A stretch of DNA of 64,000 bases from the NCBI GenBank assembly GCA_018268075.1, contig JAFDXH010000206.1, positions 1 to 64,000 of the forward strand, read 5' to 3'. Position 1 is the first letter of the stretch, and the number at the start of each line of letters is the position of its first letter. Of the stretch, positions 37,001 through 45,937 are shown one piece after another. This DNA comes from Bacteroidota bacterium (lineage in GTDB: Bacteria > Bacteroidota > Bacteroidia > Chitinophagales > Chitinophagaceae). The position numbers and the translations under genes were made by a program. Below the pieces are notes generated by a model, which was not told where the DNA came from, searched no databases, and saw nothing but the letters and a program-made list of their open reading frames with translations.

Positions 37001-39430
37001 TTATTTTGAATTAATCATTGATTCTAATTTCTCAAAGCGCTTCTGCAAGTCAGTATTTTGTCTTTTTAATTCATTTATCTGCTGCAGTTGGTTTTCATTT
37101 TTTGCATTAAGCTCCTGCACTGCTTTTACAAGTGGCACTACAAATTGTGCATAAGCTAATCCATAAGCTTCCTTATCAGATTTTGGAACTTCTAGGCCAT
37201 CAAAATCATAGTTGGTTTCTTTAGCAGCCTTTTCTACTTCCTGTGCTACAAACCCACTGTGGCGTATTCTTTCTGAAGCGCTGTAATCTACAGTGGAAGC
37301 AAATTTTGCATCTGAACTTTTCTTCCCATTGATAAATTCGTCATATTTTTTTGTTTGAAAATTATAAATGACCGGCCTTAGCTTCATAATAAAATCGAGT
37401 CCCTTTACATTTTCAGTTATATTGATTTTAAACCTCCCATCAGAGGGTGAGGTAAAAGGTACCTGCCCCTCTATTACTGTAACCCCCGGATTGCCCAGCC
37501 TTATTTTATTGCTAACATTTACTGATGCTCCCACCCCTATTGCAGTAGCATTGCTTATTCCATTGGCACTAGCGCCACTACTTGCGCCTATAAAAGTGCA
37601 ATTTGAAACATCATAACCACCTCCGGCAAGGAAGCCTATACCAACGTTACTACTGCCGGTGATGATGCCATTGAGTGATTGCGTACCACAAGCAGCATTG
37701 TAATTACCGGTTGTATTGTTCATGAGTGCTCGCCAGCCATTTGCTGTATTGCGAATGCCGGTGCTGCTGGAAAAAAGTGCACTATCGCCATTTGCTGTAT
37801 TGCCTATGCCAGTGGTATTGGCATAAAGTGCTTGTAGTCCATTTGCTGTGTTGCCAATGCCAATGGTATTAGAATAAAGCGCCTGCACACCATTTGCTGT
37901 GTTGTTATAGCCCGTAGTGTTAGCATAAAGTGCTTGTAGTCCATTTGCTGTGTTGCTATAGCCTGTGGTGTTGGTAAAAAGTGACTGTAGCCCATTTGAT
38001 GTGTTGTTACTTCCGGTAGTGTTAGAAAATAGAGCTGCCTGCCCATTTGCTGTGTTTGAATACCCGGTGGTGTTGGTATAAAGTGCCGCCTCTCCATTAG
38101 CTGTGTTTGTATATCCGGTAGTGTTGGAATAAAGCGCCGCTTGTCCATTTGCAGTATTATAATCGCCAGTGGTGTTGGTATAAAGTGCCTGTGAGCCATT
38201 CGCCGAATTGTAATTACCGGTGGTATTAGAATACAATGCCTGATAACCATTTGCCGTGTTGGGCGATCCGGTTGTATTGAGAAAAAGTGCCTGATAGCCG
38301 GTAGCAGTATTGTTAGAGCTGATTGTATTACCAAGTGCTTGTGTACCATTTGCTGTATTGAAATTACCGTTAATATTGGCATGTAGCGCAAGGCCTCCAT
38401 TTGCAGTGTTATAAAAGCCGGTGGTATTAGAATAAAGCGCCTGTACACCATTTGCCATATTGTAAGTGCCGGTGGTATTAGAGTAAAGCGCCTGATAGCC
38501 ATTGGCGGTGTTGTTATTGGCGGTAGTGTTGGAATAAAGCGCCTGATAGCCGGTGGCAGTATTGTTAGAGCTGTTTGTGTTAGCGAGCGCCCATCTACCG
38601 TTCGCTGTATTGTAATTTCCTATTGTATTAGCTGAAAGCGCTGCGTCGCCATTTGCAGTGTTGCTACTGCCGGTAGTGTTATAAAAAAGTGCCGCGTGCC
38701 CGGTTGCTGTATTGTTGATGCCGGAAGTGTTGTTATAAAGTGATGACTGCCCATTCGCAGTATTGTAATAACCTGTGCTATTGGAATAAAGTGACATTTG
38801 GCCATTTGCAGTATTGAAATATCCGACAGTGTTTGAATAAAGTGCCTGTTGGCCATTTGCTGTGTTCTGCACTCCAGTAGTGTTAGAAAAAAGTGCCTGC
38901 GAACCATTAGCTGTATTATTAGAGCCGGTAGTGTTGGCATAAAGCGTCAGGTAGCCAGCAGCAGTATTTGCTGACCCTACATTTACACTTATGGCGCCAT
39001 AACCAAAACCAACATTCCCTTTGGCCGCATCGTAGTCTAAATATCCAGCATTGCCGTTGTTTACTTTAAATACCAATGGCTGCGCATCAGTAGTTCCTAT
39101 AAAATTAATAGCAGGGTTGGTGCCGCTGTTCCCTGTTAAGCCCCATCCTGTGCCGCTTCCTACGGGTTGCCAATTGGGAATAAGTGGTGTGCCTATATTT
39201 ACCATTAACTTGTTCACGGTGGAATCATACACCAGCAATCCTCTTGCGGGATTGGCAATACTGGTTAACTGTGTACTGAGCATACGTGGTAGCAACATCC
39301 CTTTATTGCTGCTACTTACATCAAGTACTGAAGAGGCATCACCGGTAGTGCCGGTAGTATTGATGGATACAGATTGTGCTTTTACATTGCTGATATACAG
39401 TGCCAATAGCAAAAACAGGATTTTTTTCAT
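37001..39430 (-). CDS. Repeat-rich surface fibre-like protein with C-terminal S74 intramolecular chaperone domain
   Basis: 809 residues from ATG 39430, chosen because MKKILFLLLALYISNVKAQ is a signal peptide; an earlier in-frame ATG at 39472 would displace it. After an N-terminal region ('MLLPRMLSTQLTSIANPARG', common in Bacteroidota fibre proteins) come about 26 repeats of 17 residues of the form ALYSNTTGxxNTANGxQ. The C-terminal part has the S74 motif 'SPSDGRFKINI', 'HSGFVAQEVEKAA' and 'YAQFVVPLVKAVQEL', then a coiled coil. S74 domains trimerise and self-cleave in phage tail fibres. The repeats probably form a trimeric beta-helix or a YadA-like head. No T9SS signal is present in this protein itself. 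Confidence 0.85.
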   Translation of the reverse strand: MKKILFLLLALYISNVKAQSVSINTTGTTGDASSVLDVSSSNKGMLLPRMLSTQLTSIANPARGLLVYDSTVNKLMVNIGTPLIPNWQPVGSGTGWGLTGNSGTNPAINFIGTTDAQPLVFKVNNGNAGYLDYDAAKGNVGFGYGAISVNVGSANTAAGYLTLYANTTGSNNTANGSQALFSNTTGVQNTANGQQALYSNTVGYFNTANGQMSLYSNSTGYYNTANGQSSLYNNTSGINNTATGHAALFYNTTGSSNTANGDAALSANTIGNYNTANGRWALANTNSSNNTATGYQALYSNTTANNNTANGYQALYSNTTGTYNMANGVQALYSNTTGFYNTANGGLALHANINGNFNTANGTQALGNTISSNNTATGYQALFLNTTGSPNTANGYQALYSNTTGNYNSANGSQALYTNTTGDYNTANGQAALYSNTTGYTNTANGEAALYTNTTGYSNTANGQAALFSNTTGSNNTSNGLQSLFTNTTGYSNTANGLQALYANTTGYNNTANGVQALYSNTIGIGNTANGLQALYANTTGIGNTANGDSALFSSSTGIRNTANGWRALMNNTTGNYNAACGTQSLNGIITGSSNVGIGFLAGGGYDVSNCTFIGASSGASANGISNATAIGVGASVNVSNKIRLGNPGVTVIEGQVPFTSPSDGRFKINITENVKGLDFIMKLRPVIYNFQTKKYDEFINGKKSSDAKFASTVDYSASERIRHSGFVAQEVEKAAKETNYDFDGLEVPKSDKEAYGLAYAQFVVPLVKAVQELNAKNENQLQQINELKRQNTDLQKRFEKLESMINSK
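37628..38947 (-). repeat. Tandem 51-bp coding repeats (about 26 units)
   Basis: In frame within the S74 protein. Most units are 17 codons (ALYSNTTGxxNTANGxQ); two are 16 codons (ALANTNSSNNTATGYQ and ALGNTISSNNTATGYQ) and lie five units apart, which suggests that a block of several units was duplicated. Units differ at many synonymous and variable sites, so the array is old or under selection for variability at the two xx positions. Confidence 0.9.
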
Positions 39431-39593
39431 TTGTATATTGTTTAAATTTTTCAACTCATTTAAAAAACGCAAGCGATGAAAAAGAACATATAGCTTCCGT
39501 ATTCACTTTTTTAGATAGAGTAAAAGTATTATCGATAATAAAAAAATACAACTACATAATCATGTAGTAACAAGAGAAGGAATGGTACAATTT

Positions 39594-40241
39594 CTAAAGG
39601 AAGACTGTAAGGAGCTTATTCTTGAATGCTTTGGAAACCGCTTCAGTAGCAGAGTGTACATGAAGCTTGTCGTAAATTTTTTTGATATGGAAGCGAACGG
39701 TATCAATGCTGATCTTCAAATCGGCTGCAATCATTTTATAACTATACCCGTTCACAAGATATTGCAGAATGGTTGTTTCTTTCTGTGTAAGGTTGTTGAT
39801 TTCCTGTTCTGTATTTTTTGCCTGGGGCACCATTGCTAATACTTTACGCGCTACAGAACCCGTCATCGGGGCGCCTCCGTTCATCACAGTTTTAATAGCA
39901 GAGGATATTTCTTCTACCACGTATCTTTTTAAAATATAGCCCGTGGCCCCGGCGCAAATAGCGTTGAAGATATTGTCATTATCATCAAACACGGTAAGCA
40001 TAATTACCGGAAGAGAATCATTTATCTTACGGATTCGGCTTACAGCTTCTACCCCATTTACACCAGGCATATCAATATCCATCAGCACTACATCCGGTTT
40101 TAATTCCCTTATGTCTGCTTCTACAGTTTCTGCATCTGGCATCATTACGAGTAATTCGGCATCTGCATCTTCTTCTATCAAAAGTTTTAGGCTGTCGCGC
40201 AACGCTTCATTATCGTCATATACTAATACTTTAATTGCCAT
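39594..40241 (-). CDS. NarL/LuxR-family response regulator
   Basis: 215 residues from ATG 40241 (a GTG immediately precedes it). Receiver domain 1-120 with acidic pair D9-D10, phospho-acceptor D55 in 'VVLMDIDMPG', 'MLTVFDDND' and the lysine in 'GYILKRYV'. LuxR-type DNA-binding domain about 150-213 ('LTQKETTILQYLVNGYSYKMIAADLKIS', 'TVRFHIKKIYDKLHVHSATE' pattern). It lies 42 nt downstream of the sensor kinase gene on the same strand. It would be phosphorylated by that kinase. Target genes are unknown; the adjacent fibre/T9SS pair is a candidate by proximity only. Confidence 0.93.
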   Translation of the reverse strand: MAIKVLVYDDNEALRDSLKLLIEEDADAELLVMMPDAETVEADIRELKPDVVLMDIDMPGVNGVEAVSRIRKINDSLPVIMLTVFDDNDNIFNAICAGATGYILKRYVVEEISSAIKTVMNGGAPMTGSVARKVLAMVPQAKNTEQEINNLTQKETTILQYLVNGYSYKMIAADLKISIDTVRFHIKKIYDKLHVHSATEAVSKAFKNKLLTVFL

Positions 40242-40283
40242 CACGTAAAATTAAACTTTACAGAAATAGTTTTTACCACATCA

Positions 40284-42500
40284 TTATGTAGTAGGTATAT
40301 ACAAATTCACCGATGATCCTTTGTTCAGTTCAGATGTAATGCTAATGCGCCCGTTAAGAGCAGTGGCTCTTGCGTTCATGTTTTTTAATCCATTTGATGA
40401 TGTTTGTTTTTCAGTGTCAAAACCTTTTCCATCATCGGCTATTAGTAAATTTATAAACTGGCCATATTTTTCAAGCCGGACATTTACATGAGTGGCACAT
40501 GCATATTTCGCGATATTATTTACAGCCTCTTTAAAGATCATCAGGAAATCCCTTCTTTGGTTCATATCCAAAGTTTGATCAGGAATGCTTTCGTCTATAT
40601 CAATGTGTGTATGAATATTTTTTGATTCGAGTGTGTGAGCAATATACTCTCTCATGCGAATCACCATATTTTCCATTTTATCATTTTCAGGTCTTACAGA
40701 CCACACTATATCGCTGATGCCTTGTTGCGCCATAGCAGACTGTTCAGTTATTTTTTGTAAAAATGCAGAAGTCTTTGCCTGATCTTTTGATAAATGTTTC
40801 TCCGATACTTCTGATAATATTTTAATGCTGGTAAGGGTAGAGCCTACTTCATCATGCAGCTCTCTTGCAATATTGGTGCGTATTACCAGCAATGCCTGTT
40901 GTTCCCGTATCTTCCTTTTTAACTGGTAACGGTTAAAGAGAAAATAGCTGAGCAGGATAAGCAGGCCAATTCCGGCCAACATAAAGTTTCTGATATTGTT
41001 TGAATTTTTTAATTGGCGCCGCTGTAATTGTTTTTCTTTTTCGGCAAGTTGCAATTGCTGTGTATTATTTTTTGCAAGCAATTGTTGTTTTTCCAACTGG
41101 TCATCCTGTTGTTTTATTTTTAACTCTTGTAATTCTTTGGCCTGCGAAAGCAATTCTATTTCCTTTTCTTTTCGCTGTGCTTCCAATTTATTACCTGCAA
41201 TAAGTGCATTTTGTTTTTCTATTTGCAATTCTTTGATACGCTGGCCGGCATTAAGCCGTGTAATCTCGTTGTCCTTTTTAGCGCTTTGGTATTTAGTTTC
41301 AATTTCTGCGATGCTCACACGGGTATTTTCATTAATGATACTATCTCTATATAGAATATACTTTTTATAATTTTCATAAGCATCGTAGTAATTTTTGTAT
41401 TGCTTAAAAAATATAGTGAGATAATAATATACATCTCTGAGATCCGATTTGTCTTTTAATTGTGTAGAAAGCAGAAGAGATTTTTCAAAGTATCGGTAGG
41501 CCTCGATCGAATCGGCCAATTGTCCATAGCTAAAGCCCAGCGAAATATAGCGCTTAGAGAGCATGGCCGGATTTTTCCCACTTTTCTCAAGAAGGGAAAC
41601 CGCTTTTTTTTCATAGCCTAATGATTCGCTGTATTTTTTTTGATTTCCTGCTAATTGGGAAGAACTAATATAAGCGCTAATCATCATGCTCTCGTCCTTA
41701 CTTTCTTCGGCATACTTCACCCCGAGCAATTGATATTGTTTTGCCTTTGCATCATCTGTGCCGAGATATATTTGGCTGAGATTGCAGTAACCTAATGCAA
41801 GTTTTGAAATATTGCCTATATTTTTCCGCAGTGCAATGGATTTTTCCCCATAGTCAACAGCTCTTTTTTTATCGCCCAAATTGTAATACAAGGCCGAAAG
41901 ATTATTTAGCACTATGGCTAATTCTTGCAAATCAGGTTTTTTCATTTTATCATATACTTCCAAAGCCTTTATCAGGTAAGCCGCTTGTTTCTGTGGGTTT
42001 GATATCTGGCCATAAGTAAACCCAAAATCATTAAACGCTAACGCTGCATATTTTGAAGGGTGCCTATTGAAATAATTGGTACATTTTTCAAATAATACTA
42101 TTGCATCATCATAATGTCTGCCATACATTTTTACTTGAGCCATCTGCATCTTGGCTATGGCCATTATTAAGGAATCCTTTATTTGCTGGCCAAGATCGTA
42201 GGATTGTTTGGCAAGAGATTCCGCTTTATCAAGTTTTTCTTCGCCTATATGAATATCAGCTTTTTCAATCAATGAGTAGGCTACACCTTTCTTAAAATTA
42301 AGGGCTTCTGCAAATTGTGTTGCCTGTTGTGCAAACAATATAGCTGAATCATTTTTCCCTGCTGAAAACATTGTTTCGGCCGCATCAAGTAAGGCAAATA
42401 CGTGCGTCGAATCCTTAATCGAATATCGTTGGGCACTGCTGCAAAACGGTAGTATCAAAAAAAACAAAAGAAATAAATGCGGGTTTCTTTTAATTGGCAT
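40284..42500 (-). CDS. TPR-containing sensor histidine kinase (HisKA_3 / HATPase_c)
   Basis: 738 residues. Signal sequence 1-23, then about eight TPR helices in a periplasmic sensor (30-390, e.g. 'ALNDFGFTYGQISNPQKQ', 'LALGYCNLSQIYLG'), a long Gln/Lys/Glu-rich coiled coil (400-500), one transmembrane helix near 505-525 ('FMLAGIGLLILLSYFLF'), the dimerisation/phospho-acceptor helix with H549 in 'ARELHDEVGSTLTSIK', and an ATPase domain ('FKEAVNNIAKYACATHV', 'IADDGKGFD', 'GLKNMNARATALNG'). This topology is typical of Bacteroidota NarX-like kinases paired with NarL regulators. The partner gene is next downstream. Confidence 0.92.
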   Translation of the reverse strand: MPIKRNPHLFLLFFLILPFCSSAQRYSIKDSTHVFALLDAAETMFSAGKNDSAILFAQQATQFAEALNFKKGVAYSLIEKADIHIGEEKLDKAESLAKQSYDLGQQIKDSLIMAIAKMQMAQVKMYGRHYDDAIVLFEKCTNYFNRHPSKYAALAFNDFGFTYGQISNPQKQAAYLIKALEVYDKMKKPDLQELAIVLNNLSALYYNLGDKKRAVDYGEKSIALRKNIGNISKLALGYCNLSQIYLGTDDAKAKQYQLLGVKYAEESKDESMMISAYISSSQLAGNQKKYSESLGYEKKAVSLLEKSGKNPAMLSKRYISLGFSYGQLADSIEAYRYFEKSLLLSTQLKDKSDLRDVYYYLTIFFKQYKNYYDAYENYKKYILYRDSIINENTRVSIAEIETKYQSAKKDNEITRLNAGQRIKELQIEKQNALIAGNKLEAQRKEKEIELLSQAKELQELKIKQQDDQLEKQQLLAKNNTQQLQLAEKEKQLQRRQLKNSNNIRNFMLAGIGLLILLSYFLFNRYQLKRKIREQQALLVIRTNIARELHDEVGSTLTSIKILSEVSEKHLSKDQAKTSAFLQKITEQSAMAQQGISDIVWSVRPENDKMENMVIRMREYIAHTLESKNIHTHIDIDESIPDQTLDMNQRRDFLMIFKEAVNNIAKYACATHVNVRLEKYGQFINLLIADDGKGFDTEKQTSSNGLKNMNARATALNGRISITSELNKGSSVNLYIPTT

Positions 42501-42710
42501 ATTCCTAACAGTTTTTCCTATGGAAAAAATACAATTTATTCAATGAAATCAGGAATTTGTTTTAGGGTATTTTGTTTATATTTTTCTTTCACGCAAAATC
42601 AAGGGGCTTTATTTCTGTGAAAAATATATAGTTCACCTCATCAGATGATATGACTTTTCGCCTCAATAGACATTTACTTTTAAAAAATACACTTGAATTT
42701 AAAATTCTAT

Positions 42711-43250
42711 CTATGAGCTCCATTCATCTTTAAGCATAGAGTACATTGCGAGGTCTTGAAAATGATCATTGATCAATAGATTACTTCTTAAAACGCCCTC
42801 TCTTTTAAAAAGCAATTTTTCAGGAATGGCGCAGCTACGATAATTTTGAACTGATGCAGTTATTTCAATCCGTTGCAATTGCAATTTTTGAAATCCATAG
42901 GTAATTAAAGCTTTGCATGATTTTAAAATGATTCCCTTTCCTTCAGCCTCTTTAATAAGCCAATAGCCAATGGCCGCTTTTCTATTTGCCTGATCCAAAT
43001 GATGCAACCCAATTCTACCAACCAATACTTCATTAAAAAAAATCACAAAACTTACCTCCTTTCCTTCTGCCTCAAGTGATTCACAGTTTGAAATATATGC
43101 TGCAGCATCTTTCTCAGATTGCATGCCCGGCACCCAAGGTAAAAAAGGTGAAAGATGCTCTCTGTTATTATTGATTGCCTTAATAAGCTGATGAGCAAAT
43201 GAGCTATTTATTGATTCAAGCCTAAGGCCATTTTCTATCTCAATGATCAT
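42711..43250 (-). CDS. GNAT acetyltransferase, RimJ/RimL-like
   Basis: 179 residues, single GNAT domain: 'SFVIFFNEVLVGRIGLHHLD', 'AAIGYWLIKEAEGKGI', then 'LITYGFQKLQLQRIEI' and 'RSCAIPEKLLFKREGVLR', the order seen in ribosomal-protein N-acetyltransferases. It would transfer acetyl from acetyl-CoA to an N-terminus or small amine. The substrate cannot be set from sequence. Cytoplasmic, no signal peptide. The 210 nt before the kinase gene (42501-42710) contain no gene. Confidence 0.82.
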   Translation of the reverse strand: MIIEIENGLRLESINSSFAHQLIKAINNNREHLSPFLPWVPGMQSEKDAAAYISNCESLEAEGKEVSFVIFFNEVLVGRIGLHHLDQANRKAAIGYWLIKEAEGKGIILKSCKALITYGFQKLQLQRIEITASVQNYRSCAIPEKLLFKREGVLRSNLLINDHFQDLAMYSMLKDEWSS

Positions 43251-43306
43251 TTACAAAATTTCATTTTCATATTTTTCAAAGCTCTCCTGATAGCGCACCA
43301 ATAGAG

Positions 43307-44134
43307 TTACACACTTACATTAAAATCTCTCAAAGCATCATTAAGACTTGTTTTTTTATCAGTGCTTTCTTTTCGCTTTCCTATTATCAATGCACAACTT
43401 ACCCCATATTCACCTGCAGGAAATTTCTTATTGTAAGTTCCTGGAATTACTACACTTCTTGAAGGAATTACCCCCTTAGTTTCTATAGGAGAAGTACCGC
43501 TTACATCAATAATCTTTGTTGATTGGGTAAGTACCACATTAGCCCCAAGCACTGCTTCCCTTTCTACCCTTACACCCTCTACCACAATGCAGCGGCTACC
43601 GATAAAGCATCCATCTTCAATTATCACAGGGCTTGCCTGCAAAGGCTCTAGTACACCGCCTATGCCTACACCACCACTTAAGTGTACATGTTTGCCTATT
43701 TGAGCACAACTCCCCACAGTAGCCCACGTATCTACCATCGTACCTTCATCTACATAAGCGCCAATGTTGACATACGAGGGCATCAGCACTACATTTCTAC
43801 CCAAAAAACTTCCATAGCGAGCTACAGCATGAGGCACGGCTCTTACTCCAAGGCCGGCATAATCTTTTTTTAATTTCATCTTATCATAAAATTCAAATGG
43901 TGGCAGGCTGTAAGTCTCCATTTGTTGTATGCCAAAGTACAATACAATCGCTTGCTTTACCCATTCATTTACCTGCCACTTAAGCTGTCCATCAGCATCC
44001 ATAACAGGAATGGCTGTACGCAATTCGCCCTTATCCAATTTGTCAATTACATTTTTTATAGCATCAGTATGAGTCTCGTCCTTTAGCAGGCTTCTATCTG
44101 CCCAAATTTCATTGATCAATTTTTGAAGGTCCAT
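43307..44134 (-). CDS. dapD: 2,3,4,5-tetrahydropyridine-2,6-dicarboxylate N-succinyltransferase
   Basis: 275 residues from ATG 44134 (MDLQKLINEIWADRSLL); the open frame extends to 44212, but that segment is not family-like. N-terminal helical domain, then a left-handed beta-helix of hexapeptide repeats ('NIGAYVDEGTMVDTWATVGSCAQIG' region, 'GVGIGGVLEPLQASPVIIEDG', 'VVEGVRVEREAVLGANV'). 'AVPHAVARYGSFLGRNVVLMPS' is a DapD-specific block. It succinylates tetrahydrodipicolinate in lysine and meso-diaminopimelate synthesis, cytoplasmic. Divergent from the GT9 gene, with 248 nt between starts. Confidence 0.94.
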   Translation of the reverse strand: MDLQKLINEIWADRSLLKDETHTDAIKNVIDKLDKGELRTAIPVMDADGQLKWQVNEWVKQAIVLYFGIQQMETYSLPPFEFYDKMKLKKDYAGLGVRAVPHAVARYGSFLGRNVVLMPSYVNIGAYVDEGTMVDTWATVGSCAQIGKHVHLSGGVGIGGVLEPLQASPVIIEDGCFIGSRCIVVEGVRVEREAVLGANVVLTQSTKIIDVSGTSPIETKGVIPSRSVVIPGTYNKKFPAGEYGVSCALIIGKRKESTDKKTSLNDALRDFNVSV

Positions 44135-44369
44135 TTTTTTTATTGCAAACATAAACCAATGATGCTTAATTTTTCCTTGTTCCTGATAATCAGTATAATT
44201 TTCCTTACACATGACAAAATGTGAAAAATCGGCTTAGAGCTCCTTTTCTTTTCTATTGTTTTGCCTCGCTTTTCAAAGCGGGGGTAAAATAGGTAAACAG
44301 AGAAAGGCTTTAGCCACAAAGGCAATTTCAAATGCTCATCATCAGACTCAAAATTTTGTGAGTATAAAG

Positions 44370-44377
44370 TAACTTTG
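44370..44377 (+). promoter_or_regulatory. Bacteroidota -7 element immediately before the GT9 start
   Basis: TAACTTTG fits TAnnTTTG and ends 5 nt before the ATG at 44383, so transcription would begin at about the A of the start codon, giving a leaderless message. No correctly spaced -33 element is seen. Confidence 0.4.
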
Positions 44378-44382
44378 CAGTA

Positions 44383-45381
44383 ATGACAAAATTTCTTGTG
44401 ATACAAACTGCTTTTCCGGGCGATGTAATTCTGGCCACAGCCCTGATAGAAAAATTACATTGTTTTTTTCCGGAGGCCAGGATAGACATGCTGGTAAGAA
44501 AGGGAAATGAAAGTTTGCTTATGGATCATCCCTTTCTAAATAGTATTTTGGTTTGGAATAAAAAGAATAAAAAATATTCAGGATTACTACACTTGCTTAA
44601 AAGAATAAGGAATGAAAAATATGACAAAGTGATTAACCTGCAACGCTTTGCTACTTCTGGCTGCCTTACTGCTTTTTCTGGCGCTAAAGAAAAAATTGGC
44701 TTTAAGAAAAATCCTTTCAGCATTCTTTTTGATAAATCCTACGATCATAATATGCTCCGCGGCTTGCATGAAGTGCAAAGAAATAACCAACTCATTGCCG
44801 CATTTACTGATGACACGTTTAATAAACCTAAATTATACCCTTCAGAAAAAGATTTTAGCGCTATACATAAGTACCAACTTCAAAAATATATTTGCATTTT
44901 ACCCTCCAGTGTTTGGTTTACCAAGCAATACCCAAAAGAAAAATGGATCAATTTTATTCAATCTGTGCCCAAAGAGTTACACATCTTTTTACTGGGTGGC
45001 CCAGAAGATAATTTTCTGTGCGATGAGATTATGACTCAATCCAATATCAACAATATTAAAAATCTCGCGGGTCAACTATCTTTTCTTCAATCCGCCGCCC
45101 TTATGAAGGGCGCTTTGATGAATTACACCAATGATTCAGCACCATTGCACCTTGCTTCATCCATGAATGCACCTGTCACTTCTATCTTTTGTTCCACTAT
45201 TCCCTCTTTTGGGTTTTATCCTCTTTCAGATAATGCAACTATTATAGAAACAACCATCGAATTGCCCTGTAAACCATGTGGGCTACATGGCTGGAAGGCT
45301 TGCCCCTTAGGCCATTTCAAATGTGCATATACTATAGAAAATACTCAACTTTTAGAAACAATTCCAAATGCCTCAATTTAA
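44383..45381 (+). CDS. Glycosyltransferase family 9 (heptosyltransferase-like)
   Basis: 332 residues. Rossmann-like N-terminus 'FLVIQTAFPGDVILATALIEKLHCFFP', then 'IDMLVRKGNESLL', 'INLQRFATSG', and the donor-binding C-terminal half with 'ILPSSVWFTKQYPKEKW', 'LLGGPEDNFLCDEI' and 'TNDSAPLHLASSMNAPVTSIF'. GT9 enzymes add heptose or another sugar to the LPS core at the inner face of the inner membrane. The exact sugar is uncertain. It overlaps the next gene by 14 nt, so the two are translationally linked. Confidence 0.88.
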   Translation: MTKFLVIQTAFPGDVILATALIEKLHCFFPEARIDMLVRKGNESLLMDHPFLNSILVWNKKNKKYSGLLHLLKRIRNEKYDKVINLQRFATSGCLTAFSGAKEKIGFKKNPFSILFDKSYDHNMLRGLHEVQRNNQLIAAFTDDTFNKPKLYPSEKDFSAIHKYQLQKYICILPSSVWFTKQYPKEKWINFIQSVPKELHIFLLGGPEDNFLCDEIMTQSNINNIKNLAGQLSFLQSAALMKGALMNYTNDSAPLHLASSMNAPVTSIFCSTIPSFGFYPLSDNATIIETTIELPCKPCGLHGWKACPLGHFKCAYTIENTQLLETIPNASI

Positions 45382-45937
45382 ATCTGACTTACAAAATTGC
45401 ATAGCGACATTACAAAAAGGTGGAACCATTCTTTATCCAACAGATACTATTTGGGGGCTTGGGTGCGACGCACTGAATGATTCAGCAGTGAAAAAAATTT
45501 TTACAATAAAAAACAGGCCTTCAAAAAAATCCCTGATTGTATTGGTTGCTTCTGTAGAGATGGCAAGAAAATTTGTATCGCCTTCGAATGAAATACTAAT
45601 TAATTATTTAATTCAACAGGAAGTACCTACCACCGGAATTTTCACTGGTGCTCAAAATTTACCCGATAGCCTTATTAATGAAGATGGTACCATAGCCATT
45701 CGAATTACCAAAGATGTTTTTTGTAAGGATTTAATTATTGGCTTTGGCCATCCAATCGTATCTACTTCAGCAAATTTATCTGGAAACACCGCTGCTGCAA
45801 TATTTACTGAGATAGATCCAATTATAAAAAACGCAGTAGATTTTATAGTGCATTACCGCCAAGATGATTACCAAAAAGCCGCACCATCACACATAGTAAG
45901 AGCTGGAAAAGATAACGAACTCATCTTCATTAGATAA
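45368..45937 (+). CDS. L-threonylcarbamoyladenylate synthase (TsaC/Sua5/YrdC family)
   Basis: 189 residues of a single YrdC domain: 'GGTILYPTDTIWGLGCDA', 'VKKIFTIKNRPSKKSLIVLVAS', 'FGHPIVSTSANLSG' and 'PSHIVRAGKD'. It makes threonylcarbamoyl-AMP from threonine, bicarbonate and ATP for the t6A modification at position 37 of ANN-reading tRNAs. No C-terminal Sua5 domain, so the short TsaC form. Starts inside the GT9 gene (14-nt overlap). Its stop directly abuts the convergent gene's stop. YciO-like paralogues without proven activity exist, hence no firm symbol. Confidence 0.9.
   Translation: MPQFKSDLQNCIATLQKGGTILYPTDTIWGLGCDALNDSAVKKIFTIKNRPSKKSLIVLVASVEMARKFVSPSNEILINYLIQQEVPTTGIFTGAQNLPDSLINEDGTIAIRITKDVFCKDLIIGFGHPIVSTSANLSGNTAAAIFTEIDPIIKNAVDFIVHYRQDDYQKAAPSHIVRAGKDNELIFIR

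Noticed and set aside
37804-38502. A 232-codon open frame within the repeat array, in another minus-strand frame
   Set aside because: It is a by-product of the 51-bp repeat: no stop occurs because each unit is a multiple of 3. Its peptide is repetitive and the S74 frame has the signal peptide and domains.
37628-38947. CRISPR array
   Set aside because: Regular 51-bp units without alternating constant repeats and unique spacers; the array is in frame within a protein-coding gene and no cas genes exist.
44268-44286. Hairpin (CGCTTTTCAAAGCG) as a terminator
   Set aside because: It lies between two divergent starts, so nothing needs terminating, and no U-run follows on either strand.
44140-44406. 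88-codon minus-strand frame in the dapD/GT9 divergent gap
   Set aside because: It crosses both start regions and the GT9 promoter, with no signal peptide or family pattern.
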